From assembly GCA_029959085.1 (NCBI GenBank), contig JARWIR010000002.1:34001733-34065732 (forward strand): a DNA stretch of 64,000 nucleotides, given 5' to 3'. The DNA is from Nemophila menziesii. Taxonomy: Eukaryota > Streptophyta > Magnoliopsida > Boraginales > Hydrophyllaceae. Under the pieces are notes generated by a model that saw only the letters and a list, made by a program, of their open reading frames with translations, had not been told where the DNA came from and did not search any database. Below, piece after piece: positions 47,860 through 62,200 of this stretch. Within the stretch, counting starts at the first letter, position 1, and every line of letters starts with the position of its first letter. Both the position numbers and the translations under genes were made by a program.

Positions 47860-50800
47860 ATACCCTAAACAATAAACACAAAACCTTAACCCTATAACCT
47901 ACACCTAATCCATCACCATAAACCCTAAATACTAACCATAAACACTAACAATAAACCGTAACCAAAAACTCCAAACCCTAGATCTAAACCCTATACCCTA
48001 ATCCCAAAACCTTAATCACAAAAACCTAACCATGGAAAGGATAATAACGTGAAAATTTTGGCTCGTTTCTATCACTCAAACACTTTGTAACCCGTTTTTA
48101 AGATTTTTGAAGTTCTCAGGTGAATTTTTGCTAACTTTCCGCATACTTTCTCAGAATGGGGCTCATAATATATCGTTTTTGAGTGCATTGGGTCTTCTAG
48201 GACTGACATATGGCTTTGCCATCTAAGATCATCTGTTTTACGTTTTGAGATGTGTTTTGTTGACTTTTAGATTGTTTTTAAATTCTATTTTAGGATATCG
48301 TTATTTTTGGTTCGTTAGGTTTTCACCAACCGTAACATTCAACACTAAGTCCTAAAATCTCAAACATTATACCCTAGATCATAAACACAAAACCTTAACC
48401 CTATAACCTACACCTAATTCATCACCATAAGCCCTAAATACTAACCATAAACACTAACAATAAACCGTAACCAGAAACCCCAAACCCTAGACACTAAACC
48501 CTATACCCTAATCCCAAAACCTTAACCACAGAAACCTAACCACGGAAAGGATAATAACGTGAAGATTTTGGCTAGTTTTTATCATTCAAACACTTTGTAA
48601 ACCTTTTTAAAGATTTTTGATGTTCCCGAGAGTTTTTTTGCTAACTTTCAAAAAACTTTCTCAGATTGGGGCACATAATATATGTTTTTGAGCGCGTTGG
48701 GCCTTCTGGGACCGACAGATGGGTTGGCCATTTAAGATCATCTGTTTTACATTTTGAGATGTGATTTGTTGACTTTTAGGTTGTTTTAACATTCTATTTT
48801 AGGATATCGTATTTTGGGTCCGTTAGGTTTTTACAAACCGTAAAATTCAACCCTAATTACTAAAATCTCTAACATTATATGCTAAATCATAAACACAAAA
48901 CCTTAACCTTATAACCCACACCTAATCCATCACCATAAGCCCTAAATACTAACCAAAAACACTAACAATAAACCGTAACCAGAAACCCCAAACCCTATAC
49001 CCTAATCCTAAAATCTTAATCACAGAAACCTAACCATGGAAAGGATAATAACGTGAAGATTTTGGCTCGTTTTTATCATTCAAACACTTTGTAAACCGTT
49101 TTTAAGATTTTTGAAGTTCCCGGGAGGATATTTGCTAACTTTCGCATACTTTCTCAGAATGGGGCACATAATATATGTTTTTTGAGTGTGTTGGGCCTTC
49201 TGGGACCGACAGATGGCTTCGCCATCTAAGATCATCTGTTTTACGTTTTCAGATGTGTTTTGTTGACTTTTAGGTTGTTTTTAATATTCTATTTTAGGAT
49301 ATCGTTATTTTTGGTTCGTTCGGTTTTCACCAACTGTAACATTCAACACTAATTTCTAAAATCTCTAACATTATAACCTAGATCATAAACAAAAAACCTT
49401 AACCCACACGTAATCCATCACCATGAGCCCTAAATACTAACCATAAACATTAACAATAAACCGTAACCAGAAACCACAAAACTCTAGAGACTAAACCCTA
49501 TACCTTAATCCCAAAACCTTAATCACTGAACCCTAACCATGGAAAGAATAATAACGTAAAGATTTTGGCTCGTTTCTATCATTCAAACACTCTGCAAACC
49601 GTTTTTAAGAATGTTGAATTTCCCAGGAGGATTTTTGCTAACTTTCGCATACTTTACAGAATGTGGCACATAATATATGTTTTTTGAGTGCGTTGGGCCT
49701 TCTAGGACCGATATATGGCTTTGCCATCTAAGATTATATGTTTTACGTTTTGATGACTTTTAGGTTGTTTTAACATTCTTTTTTAGGATATCGTATTTTG
49801 GGTCCGTTAGGTTTTTACAAACCGTAAAATTCAACCCTAATTACTAAAATCTCTAACATTATACCCTAAATCATAAACACAAAACCTTAACCTTATAACC
49901 CACACCTAATCCATCACCATAAGCCCTAAATACTAACCATAAACACTAACAATAAACTGTAACCAGAAACCCCAAACCCTAGACACTAAACCCTATACCC
50001 TAATCCCAAAACCTTAACCACAGAAACCTAACCATGGAAAGGATAATAACGTGAAGATTTTGGCTCGTTTTAATCATTCAAACACTTTGCAAACCTTTTT
50101 AAAGATTTTTGATGTTCCCAAGAGGATTTTTGCTAACTTTCGCATACTTTCTCAGAATGGGGCACATAATATATGTTTTTGAGTGCGTTGGGCCTTCTGG
50201 GACCGACAGATGGCTTCGTCATCTAAGATCATCTGTTTTACATTTTGAGATGTGATTTGTTGACTTTTAGGTTGTTTTTAATATTCTATTTTAGGATATC
50301 GTATGTGCGTCCGTTAGGTTTTTACCAACCGTAAACTTCAACACTAATTTCTAAAATTTCTAATATTATATACCCTAAACAATAAACACAAAACCTTAAC
50401 CCTATAACCTACACTTAATCCATCACCATAAGCCCTAAATACTAACCATAAACACTAACAATAAACCGTAACCAGAAACCCCAAATTCTAGACACTAAAC
50501 CCTATACCCTAATCCCAAAACCTTAATCACAGAAACCGAACCATGGAAAGGATAATAACGTGAAGATTTTGGCTCATTTCTATCATTCAAACACTTTGTA
50601 AACCGTTTTTAAGATTTTTGAAGTTCTCAGGAGGATTTTTGTTAACTTTCGCATACTTTCTCAGAATGGGGCACATAATATATGTTTTTTTAGTGCGTTG
50701 GGTCTTCTGGGACCGACAGATGGCTTCGCCATCTAAGATAATCTGTTTTACGTTTTAAGATGTGTTTTGTTGACTTTTAGGTTGTTTTTAATATTCTATT

Positions 50801-52362
50801 TTAGGATATCGTTATTTTTGGTTCGTTAGGTTTTCACCAACCGTAACATTCAGCACTAATTTCTAAAATCTCTAACATTATACCCTAGATCATAAACACA
50901 AAACCATAACCCACACCTAATCCATCACCATGAGCCCTAAATTCTAACCATAAACATTAACAATAAACCTTAACCAAAATCCACAAAACCCTAGAGACTA
51001 AACCCTATACCCTAATCCCAAAACCTTAATCACAGAACCATAACCATGGAAAGGATAATAATGTGAAGATTTTGGCTCGTTTCTATCATTTCAAACACTC
51101 TGTAAACCGTTTTTAAGATGGTTGAAGTTCCCGGGAGGATTTTTGCTAACTTTCGCATACTTTCTCAGAACGGGGCCCATAATATATCGTTTTTGAGTGC
51201 ATTGGGTCCTCTAGGACAGAAAGATGGCTTCGCCATCTAAGATAATCTATTTACGTTTTGAGATGTGTTTTGTTGACTTTTAGATTGTTTTTAATTTTCC
51301 ATTTTAGGATATCGTTATTTTTGGTTCGTTATGTTTTCACCAACCTTAACATTCAAAACTAATTTTTAAATTCTCTAACATAATACCCTAGATCATAAAC
51401 TCAAAACCTTAACCCACACCTAATCCATCACCATGAGCCCTAAATACTAACCATAAACATTAACAATAAACCGTAACCAAAACCTACAAGACCCTAGAGA
51501 CTAAACCCTATACCCTAATCCCAAAACCGTAATCACTGAACCCTGACCATGGAAAGGATAATAACATGAAGATTTTTGGCTCGTTTCTATTATTCAAACA
51601 CTCTGCAAACCGATTTTAAGATTTTTGAAGTTCCTGGGAGGATTTTTGCTAACTTTTTCATACTTACTCAGAATGGGGAACATAATATATGTTTTTTGAG
51701 TGCGTTGGGCCTTCTGGGACCGATAGATGGCAAAGCCTTCTAAGATCATCTGTTTTACGTTTTGATGACTTTTAGGTTGTTTTAACATTCTATTTTAGGA
51801 TATCGTATTTTGGGTCCTTTAGGTTTTTACAAACCGTAACATTCAACCCTAATTACTAAAATCTCTAACATTATACCCTAAATCATAAACACAAAACCTT
51901 AACCTTATAACCCACAACGAATCCATCACTATAAGCCCTAAATACTAACCATAAACACTAACAATAAACGGTAACCAGAAACCCCAAACCCTAGACACTA
52001 AACCCTATACCCTAATCCCAAAACCTTAATCACATAAACCTAACCATGGAAAGGATAATAACGTGAAGATTTTTGCACGATTCTATCATCCAAACACTTT
52101 GTAAAACGTTTTTAAGATTTTTGAAGTTCTCGGGAGAATTTCTGCTAACTTTCGCATACTTTCTAAGAATGGGGCACATAATATATTTTTTTTGAGTGCG
52201 TTGGGCATTCTGGGACCGACAGATGGCTTCGCCATCTAAGATGATCTGTTTTACGTTTTGAGATGTGTTTTGTTGACTTTTAGGTTGTTTTTAATATTCT
52301 ATTTTAGGATATCGTTATTTTTGGTTCGTTAGGTTTTCACCAACCGTAACATTCAACACTAA

Positions 52363-52371
52363 TTTTTAAAA
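52363..52371. repeat. Left 9-bp target duplication of MITE copy 2
   Basis: tttttaaaa, repeated at 52563-52571. Confidence 0.92.
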
Positions 52372-52562
52372 GAGTAATGATATTTGTCACCCTTTTTGTA
52401 TCACTCTTTTATCATCTCCTACGTGTATGCCTACATGTACCAATGAATGGATTTCTCTATCCTATTTAATTTTTCTCTATCTTCTATTCAAAGAAATCAA
52501 TACATATATATAGAAGGGTGATAAAAGGGTGATATGAAAAAGGGTGACATATATCATTACTC
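52372..52562 (-). mobile_element. 191-bp MITE, Mutator-like, copy 2
   Basis: Same family and same length as 6168-6358 but inserted in the opposite orientation. Its left arm followed by 'cctacgtgtatgcctacatg' corresponds to the reverse complement of the right part of copy 1. The terminal inverted repeats begin gagtaatgatattt, and a perfect 9-bp duplication (tttttaaaa) flanks it. It sits at a different monomer position from copy 1, so it is an independent insertion. Confidence 0.92.
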
Positions 52563-52571
52563 TTTTTAAAA
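52563..52571. repeat. Right 9-bp target duplication of MITE copy 2
   Basis: tttttaaaa, matching 52363-52371. Confidence 0.92.
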
Positions 52572-53755
52572 TCTCTAACATAATACCCTAGATCTTAAAC
52601 ACAAAACCTTAATCCACACCTAATCCGTCACCATGAGCCCTAAATACTAACCATAAACATTAACAATAAAACGTAACCAAAATCCACAAAACCCTAGAAA
52701 CTAAACCCTATACCCTAATCCCAAAACCTTAATCACAGAACCATAACCATGGAAAGGATAATAACGTGAAGATTTTGGCTCGTTTCTATCATTTCAAACA
52801 CTCTACAAACCGTTTTTAAGATGGTTGAAGTTCCCGGGAGGATTTTTGCTAACTTTCGCATACTTTCTCGGAATGGGGCACATAATATATGTTTTTTGAG
52901 TGCGTTGGGCCTTCTCGGACCGATAGATGGCTTTGCCATCTAAGATCCTCTATTTAACGATTTGATGACTTTTAGGTTGTTTTTAATATTCTATTTTAGG
53001 ATATCGTATTTTGGGTCCGTTAGGTTTTTACCAACCGTAACATTCAACCCTAATTTCTAAAATCTCTAACATTATACCCTAAACAATAAACACAAAAAAT
53101 TAACCCTATAACCAACACCTAATCCATCACCATAAGCCTTAAATACTAACCATAAACACTAACAATAAACCGTAACCTAAAACCCCAAACCCTAGATCTA
53201 AACCCTATACCCTAATCCCAAAACCTTAATCACATAAACCTAACCATGGAAAGGATAATAACGTGAAGATTTTGGCACGATTCTATCATTCAAACACTTT
53301 GTAAACCGTTTTTAAGATTTTTGAAGTTCCTGGGAGAATTTTTGCTAACTTTCGCATACTTTCTCAGAATGGGGCACATAATATATCGTTTTTGAGTGCG
53401 TTGGGCCTTCTGGGACCGACAGATGGCTTCGCCATCTAAGATAAGCTGTTTTACGTTTTGAGGTGTGTTTTGTTGACTTTTAGATTGTTTTTAATATTCT
53501 ATTTTAGGATATCGTTATTTTTGGTTCATTAGGTTTTCACCAACCGTAACATTCAACACTAAGTCCTAAAATCTCAAACATTATACCCTAGATCATAAAC
53601 ACAAAACCTTAACCCTATAACCTACACCTAATCCATCACCATAAGCCCTAAATACTAACCATAAACACTAACAATAAACCGTAACCAAAACCTACAAAAC
53701 CCTAGAGACTAAACCCTATACCCTAATCCCAAAACCTTAATAACTGAACCCTAAC
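52563..53755 (+). repeat. Satellite between MITE copy 2 and the 900-bp HOR
   Basis: Anchors are at 52748 and 53245. Ordinary monomers. Confidence 0.87.
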
Positions 53756-56700
53756 CATGGAAAGGATAATAACGTGAAGATTTTAGCTCGTTTCTATTAT
53801 TCAAACACTCTGCAAACCGTTTTTAAGATTGTTGAAGTTCCTGGGAGGATTTTTGCTAACTTTTGCATACTTTCTCAAAATGGGGCACATAATATATGTT
53901 TTTTGAGTGCGTTGGGCCTTCTGGGACCGATAGATGGCAAAGCCTTGTAAGATCATCTGTTTTACTAAAATCTCTAACATTATACCCTAAATCATAAACG
54001 TAAAACCTTAACCTTATAACCCACACCTAATCCATCACCATAAGCCCTAAATATTAACCATAAACACTAACAATAAACCGTAACCAGAAACCCCAAACCC
54101 TAGACACTAAACCCTATACCCTAATTCCAAAACCTTAATCACATAAACCTAACCATGGAAAGGATAATAACGTGAAGATTTTGGCACGATTCTGTCATCC
54201 AAACACTTTGTAAAACGTTTTTAAGATTTTTGAAGTTCTTTGGAGAATTTTTGCTAACTTTCGCATACTTTCTAAGAATGGGGCACATAATATATATTTT
54301 GAGTGCGTTGGGCCTTCTGGGACCGACAGATGGCTTCGCCATCTAAGATCATCTATTTTACGTTTTGCGATGTGTTTTGTAGACTTTTAGGTTGTTTTTA
54401 ATATTCTATTTTAGGATATCATCATTATTTTTGGTTCGTTAGGTTTTCACGAACCGTAACATTCAACACTAATTTCTAAAATCTCTAACATTATACCCAA
54501 GATCATAAACAAAAAACCTTAACCCACACCTAATCCATCACCATGAGCCCTAAATACTAACCATACATTAACAATAAACCGTAACCAGAAACCACAAAAC
54601 CTTAGAGACTAAACCCTATACCCTAATCCCAAAACCTTAATCACTGAACCCTAACCATGGAAAGGATAATAACGTGAAGATTTTAGCTCGTTTCTATTAT
54701 TCAAACACTCTGCAAACCGTTTTTAAGATTGTTGAAGTTCCTGGGAGGATTTTTGCTAACTTTTGCATACTTTCTCAAAATGGGGCACATAATATATGTT
54801 TTTTGAGTGCGTTGGGCCTTCTGGGACCGATAGATGGCAAAGCCTTGTAAGATCATCTGTTTTACTAAAATCTCTAACATTATACCCTAAATCATAAACG
54901 TAAAACCTTAACCTTATAACCCACACCTAATCCATCACCATAAGCCCTAAATATTAACCATAAACACTAACAATAAACCGTAACCAGAAACCCCAAACCC
55001 TAGACACTAAACCCTATACCCTAATTCCAAAACCTTAATCACATAAACCTAACCATGGAAAGGATAATAACGTGAAGATTTTGGCACGATTCTGTCATCC
55101 AAACACTTTGTAAAACGTTTTTAAGATTTTTGAAGTTCTTTGGAGAATTTTTGCTAACTTTCGCATACTTTCTAAGAATGGGGCACATAATATATATTTT
55201 GAGTGCGTTGGGCCTTCTGGGACCGACAGATGGCTTCGCCATCTAAGATCATCTATTTTACGTTTTGCGATGTGTTTTGTTGACTTTTAGGTTGTTTTTA
55301 ATATTCTATTTTAGGATATCATCATTATTTTTGGTTCGTTAGGTTTTCACGAACCGTAACATTCAACACTAATTTCTAAAATCTCTAACATTATACCCAA
55401 GATCATAAACAAAAAACCTTAACCCACACCTAATCCATCACCATGAGCCCTAAATACTAACCATACATTAACAATAAACCGTAACCAGAAACCACAAAAC
55501 CTTAGAGACTAAACCCTATACCCTAATCCCAAAACCTTAATCATTGAACCCTAACCATGGAAAGGATAATAACGTGAAGATTTTAGCTCGTTTCTATTAT
55601 TCAAACACTCTGCAAACCGTTTTTAAGATTGTTGAAGTTCCTGGGAGGATTTTTGCTAACTTTTGCATACTTTCTCAAAATGGGGCACATAATATATGTT
55701 TTTTGAGTGCGTTGGGCCTTCTGGGACCGATAGATGGCAAAGCCTTGTAAGATCATCTGTTTTACTAAAATCTCTAACATTATACCCTAAATCATAAACG
55801 TAAAACCTTAACCTTATAACCCACACCTAATCCATCACCATAAGCCCTAAATATTAACCATAAACACTAACAATAAACCGTAACCAGAAACCCCAAACCC
55901 TAGACACTAAACCCTATACCCTAATTCCAAAACCTTAATCACATAAACCTAACCATGGAAAGGATAATAACGTGAAGATTTTGGCACGATTCTGTCATCC
56001 AAACACTTTGTAAAACGTTTTTAAGATTTTTGAAGTTCTTTGGAGAATTTTTGCTAACTTTCGCATACTTTCTAAGAATGGGGCACATAATATATATTTT
56101 GAGTGCGTTGGGCCTTCTGGGACCGACAGATGGCTTCGCCATCTAAGATCATCTATTTTACGTTTTGCGATGTGTTTTGTTGACTTTTAGGTTGTTTTTA
56201 ATATTCTATTTTAGGATATCATCATTATTTTTGGTTCGTTAGGTTTTCACGAACCGTAACATTCAACACTAATTTCTAAAATCTCTAACATTATACCCAA
56301 GATCATAAACAAAAAACCTTAACCCACACCTAATCCATCACCATGAGCCCTAAATACTAACCATACATTAACAATAAACCGTAACCAGAAACCACAAAAC
56401 CTTAGAGACTAAACCCTATACCCTAATCCCAAAACCTTAATCACTGAACCCTAACCATGGAAAGGATAATAACGTGAAGATTTTAGCTCGTTTCTATTAT
56501 TCAAACACTCTGCAAACCGTTTTTAAGATTGTTGAAGTTCCTGGGAGGATTTTTGCTAACTTTTGCATACTTTCTCAAAATGGGGCACATAATATATGTT
56601 TTTTGAGTGCGTTGGGCCTTCTGGGACCGATAGATGGCAAAGCCTTGTAAGATCATCTGTTTTACTAAAATCTCTAACATTATACCCTAAATCATAAACG

Positions 56701-57355
56701 TAAAACCTTAACCTTATAACCCACACCTAATCCATCACCATAAGCCCTAAATATTAACCATAAACACTAACAATAAACCGTAACCAGAAACCCCAAACCC
56801 TAGACACTAAACCCTATACCCTAATTCCAAAACCTTAATCACATAAACCTAACCATGGAAAGGATAATAACGTGAAGATTTTGGCACGATTCTGTCATCC
56901 AAACACTTTGTAAAACGTTTTTAAGATTTTTGAAGTTCTTTGGAGAATTTTTGCTAACTTTCGCATACTTTCTAAGAATGGGGCACATAATATATATTTT
57001 GAGTGCGTTGGGCCTTCTGGGACCGACAGATGGCTTCGCCATCTAAGATCATCTATTTTACGTTTTGCGATGTGTTTTGTTGACTTTTAGGTTGTTTTTA
57101 ATATTCTATTTTAGGATATCATCATTATTTTTGGTTCGTTAGGTTTTCACGAACCGTAACATTCAACACTAATTTCTAAAATCTCTAACATTATACCCAA
57201 GATCATAAACAAAAAACCTTAACCCACACCTAATCCATCACCATGAGCCCTAAATACTAACCATACATTAACAATAAACCGTAACCAGAAACCACAAAAC
57301 CTTAGAGACTAAACCCTATACCCTAATCCCAAAACCTTAATCACTGAACCCTAAC
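53756..57355 (+). repeat. 900-bp dimeric HOR, four near-identical copies
   Basis: Copies start at 53756, 54656, 55556 and 56456, exactly 900 bp apart. Each holds a short 398-bp monomer and a 502-bp monomer (inner anchors 54154, 55054, 55954 and 56854). Only two single-base differences were noticed by eye: position 54381 (a versus t in other copies) and the 'tcattgaacc' variant near 55544. The short monomer lacks 98 bp relative to its relative at 57356. The near-zero divergence means either very recent amplification, strong gene conversion, or an assembly effect. Confidence 0.95.
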
Positions 57356-59280
57356 CATGGAAAGGATAATAACGTGAAGATTTTGGCTCGTTTCTATCAT
57401 TCAAGCACTCTGCAAACCATTTTTAAGATTGTTGAAGTTCCTGGGAGGATTTTTGCATACTTTCTCAGAATGGGGCACATAATATATGTTTTTTTAGTGC
57501 GTTGGGCCTTCTGGGACCGATAGATGGCAAAGCCATCTAAGATCATCTGTTTTACGTTTTGATGACTTTTAGGTTGTTTTAACATTCTATTTTAGGATAT
57601 CGTATTTTGGGTCCTTTAGGTTTTTACAAACCGTAACATTCAACCCTGATTACTAAAATCTCTAACATTATACCCTAAATCATAAACGTAAAACCTTAAC
57701 CTTATAACCCACACCTAATCCATCACCATAAGCCCTAAATACTAACCATAAACACTAAGAATAAACCGTAACCAGAAACCCCAAACCCTAGACACTAAAC
57801 CCTATACCCTAATTCCAAAACCTTAATCACATAAACCTAACCATGGAAAGGATAATAACGTGAAGATTTTGGCACGATTCTATCATCCAAACACTTTGTA
57901 AAACGTTTTTAAGATTTTTGAAGTTCTCTGGAGAATTTTTGCTAACTTTCGCATACTTTCTAAGAATGGGGCACATAATATATATTTTGAGTGCGTTGGG
58001 CCTTCTGGGACCGACAGATGGCTTCGCCATCTAAGATCATCTATTTTACGTTTTGAGATGTGTTTTGTTGACTTTTAGGTTGTTTTTAATATTCTATTTT
58101 AGGATATCATCATTATTTTTGGTTCGTTAGGTTTTCACCAACCGTAACATTCAACACTAATTTCTAAAATCTCTAACATTATACCCTAGATCATAAACAA
58201 AAAACCTTAACCCACACCTAATCCATCACCATGAGCCCTAAATACTAACCATACATTACCAATAAACCGTAACCAGAAACCACAAAACCCTAGAGACTAA
58301 ACCCTATACCCTAATCCCAAAACCTTAATCACTGAACCCTAACCATGGAAAGAATAATATCGTAAAGATTTTGGCTCGTTTCTATCATTCAAACACTCTA
58401 CAAACCGTTTTTAAGATTGTTGAAGTTCCCGGGAGGATTTTTGCTAACTTTCGCATACTTTACAGAATGTAGCACATAATATATGATTTTTGAGTGCGTT
58501 GGGCCTTCTGGGACTGATAAATGGCTTTTCCATCTAAGATTATCTTTTTTACGTTTTGATGACTTTTAGGTTGTTTTAACATTCTATTTTAGGATATCGT
58601 ATTTTAGGTCTGTTAGGTTTTTACAAACCGTAAAATTCAACCCTAATTACTAAAATCTCTAACATTATACCCTAAATCATAAACATAAAACCTTAACCTT
58701 ATACCCACACCTAATCCATCACCATAAGCCCTAAATACTAACCATAAACACTAACAATAAACCGTAACCAGAAACCCAAAACCCTAGAGACTAAACCCTA
58801 TACCCTAATCCCAAAACCTTAACCACAGAAACCTAACCATGGAAAGGATAATAACGTGAAGATTTTGGCTCGTTTCTATCATGCAAACACATTGTAAACC
58901 TTTTTAAAGATTTTTGATGTTCCCGAGAGGATTTTTGCTAACTTTCGCATACTTTCTCAGAATGGGGCACATAATATATGTTTTTGAGTGCGTTGGGCCT
59001 TCTGGGACCGACAGATGGCTTCGCCATCTAATATCATCTGTTTTACATTTTGAAATGTGGTTTGTTGACTTTTAGGTTGTTTTTAATATTCTATTTTAGG
59101 ATATAGTATTGTGCGTCCGTTAGGTTTTTACCAACCGTAACATTCAACACTAATTACTAAAATCTCTAACATTATACCCTAAATCATAAACACAAAATCT
59201 TAACCTTATAACCCACACCTAATCCATCACCATAAGCCCTAAATACTAACCATAAACACTAACAATAAACCGTAACCAGA
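57356..59280 (+). repeat. Satellite with the undeleted relative of the 398-bp monomer
   Basis: Anchors are at 57356, 57842, 58344 and 58838. Monomer 57356 retains the 98 bp (57556-57653) missing from the 900-bp HOR but has its own 10-bp loss of 'ctaactttcg' near 57456. It also has the perfect hairpin agatggcaaagccatct (57522-57538). Confidence 0.9.
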
Positions 59281-62200
59281 AACCCCAAACCCTACACCCT
59301 AATCCTAAAATCTTAATCACATAAACCTAACCATGGAAAGGATAATAACGTGAAGATTTTGGCTCGTTTTTATCATTCAAAGACTTTGTAAACCGTTTTA
59401 AAGATTTTTGAAGTTCCCAGGAGGTATTTTGCTAACTTTTGCATACTTTCTCATAATGGGGCACATAATATATGTTTTTTGAGTGTGTTGGGCCTTCTGG
59501 GGCCGACAGATGGCTTCGCCATCTAAGATCATCTGTTTTACGTTTTCAGATGGGTTTTGTTGACTTTTTAGGTTGTTTTTAAAATTCTATTTTAGGATAT
59601 TGATATTTTTGGTTCGTTAGGTTTTCACCAACTGTAACATTCAACACTAATTTCTAAAATCTCTAACATTATACCCTAGATCATAAACAAAAAACCTTAA
59701 CCCACACCTAATCCATCACCATGAGCCCTAAATACTAACCATAAACATTAACAATAAACCGTAACCAGAAACCACAAAACCCTAGAGACTAAACCCTATA
59801 CCTTAATCCCAAAACCTTAATCACTGAACCCTAACCATGGAAAGAATAATAACGTAAAGATTTTGGCTCGTTTCTATCATTCAAACACTCCTGTTTTTAA
59901 GAATGTTGAAGTTCCCGGGAGGATTTTTGCTAACTTTCGCATACTTTACAGAATGTGGCACATAATTTATGTTTTTTTAGTGCGTTGGGCCTTCTGGGAC
60001 CGATAGATGGCTTTGCCATCTAAGATCATCTGTTTTATGTTTTGATGACTTTTAGGTTGTTTTAACATTCTATTTTAGGATATCGTATTTTGGGTCCGTT
60101 AGGTTTTTACAAACCGTAAAATTCAACCCTAATTATTAAAATCTCTAACATTATACCCTAAAACATAAACATAAAACCTTAACCTTATAACCCACACCTA
60201 ATCCATCACCATAAGCCCTAAATACTAACAATAAACACTAACAATAAACCGTAACCAGAAACCCCAAACCCTAGACACTAAACCCTATACCCAAATCCCA
60301 AAATCTTAACCACGGAAACTTAACCATGGAAAGGATAATAACGTGAAGATTTTGGCTCGTTTTTATCATTCAAACACTTTGTAAACCTTTTTAAAGATTT
60401 TTGATGTTCCCGAGAGGATTTTTGCTAACTTTCGCATACTTTCTCAAAATGGGGCACATAATATATATTTTTGAGTGCGTTGGGCCTTCTGGGACCGACA
60501 GATGGCTTCGCCATCTAAGATCATCTTTTTTACATTTTGAGATGTGATTTGTTGACTTTTAGGTTTTTTTAATATTCTATTTTAGGATATCGTATTGTGC
60601 GTCTGTTAGGTTTTTACCAACCGTAACATTCAACACTAATATCTAAAATTTCTAATATTATACCCCAAACAATAAACACAAAACCTTAACCCTATAACCT
60701 ACACCTAATCCAGCACCATAAGCCCTAAATACTAACCATAAACACTAACAATAAACCGTAACCATAAACCCCAAATCCTAGACACTAAACCCTATACCCT
60801 AATCCCAAAACCTTAATCACAGAAATCGAACCATGGAAAGGATAATAACGTGAAGATTTTGGCTCGTTTCTATCATTCAAACACTTTGTAAACCGTTTTT
60901 AAGATTTTTGAAGTTCTCGGGAGGATTTTTGCTAACTTTCGCATACTTTCTCAGAATGGGGCACATAATATATGTTTTTTTAGTGCTTTGGGTCTTCTGG
61001 GACCGACAGATGGCTTCGCCATCTAAGATAATCTGTTTTACGTTTTAAGATGTGTTTTGTTGACTTTTAGGTTGTTTTTAATATTCTATTTTAGGATATC
61101 GTTATTTTTGGTTCGTTAGGTTTTCACCAACCGTAACATCAGCACTAATTTTTAAAGTCTCTATCATTATACCAGAGATCATAAACACAAAACCCTAACC
61201 CACACCTAACCATGAGCCCTAAATACTAACCATAAACATTAACAATAAACCGTAACCAGAAACCCCAAACCCTACACCCTAATCCTAAAATCTTAATCAC
61301 ATAAACCTAACCATGGAAAGGATAATAACGTGAAGATTTTGGCTCGTTTTTATCATTCAAAGACTTTGTAAACCGTTTTAAAGATTTTTGAAGTTCCCAG
61401 GAGGTATTTTGCTAACTTTTGCATACTTTCTCATAATGGGGCACATAATATATGTTTTTTGAGTGTGTTGGGCCTTCTGGGGCCGACAGATGGCTTCGCC
61501 ATCTAAGATCATCTGTTTTACGTTTTCAGATGGGTTTTGTTGACTTTTTAGGTTGTTTTTAAAATTCTATTTTAGGATATTGATATTTTTGGTTCGTTAG
61601 GTTTTCACCAACTGTAACATTCAACACTAATTTCTAAAATCTCTAACATTATACCCTAGATCATAAACAAAAAACCTTAACCCACACCTAATCCATCACC
61701 ATGAGCCCTAAATACTAACCATAAACATTAACAATAAACCGTAACCAGAAACCACAAAACCCTAGAGACTAAACCCTATACCTTAATCCCAAAACCTTAA
61801 TCACTGAACCCTAACCATGGAAAGAATAATAACGTAAAGATTTTGGCTCGTTTCTATCATTCAAACACTCCCGTTTTTAAGAATGTTGAAGTTCCCGGGA
61901 GGATTTTTGCTAACTTTCGCATACTTTACAGAATGTGGCACATAATTTATGTTTTTTTAGTGCGTTGGGCCTTCTGGGACCGATAGATGGCTTTGCCATC
62001 TAAGATCATCTGTTTTATGTTTTGATGACTTTTAGGTTGTTTTAACATTCTATTTTAGGATATCGTATTTTGGGTCCGTTAGGTTTTTACAAACCGTAAA
62101 ATTCAACCCTAATTATTAAAATCTCTAACATTATACCCTAAAACATAAACACAAAACCTTAACCTTATAACCCACACCTAATCCATCACCATAAGCCCTA

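Larger units (their letters stand above)
47846..52371 (+). repeat. Satellite block between LINE copy 2 and MITE copy 2
   Basis: Anchors are at 48031, 48541, 49035, 49538, 50033, 50542, 51045, 51548 and 52045. Subfamilies are mixed. Near 51728 the hairpin loop reads aaa instead of ttt/ttc. No gene. Confidence 0.88.

Noticed and set aside
4106..58030. Recurring minus-strand open frames of about 60-71 codons in the satellite (for example at 5123-5332, 7346-7561 and 54139-54342).
   Set aside because: They come from the conserved unique half. Different monomers are open in different frames over the same DNA (one type begins MAKPS, another MILDG), and indels break them freely, so no frame is under selection. 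The identical ones at 54-57 kb are copies within the 900-bp HOR.
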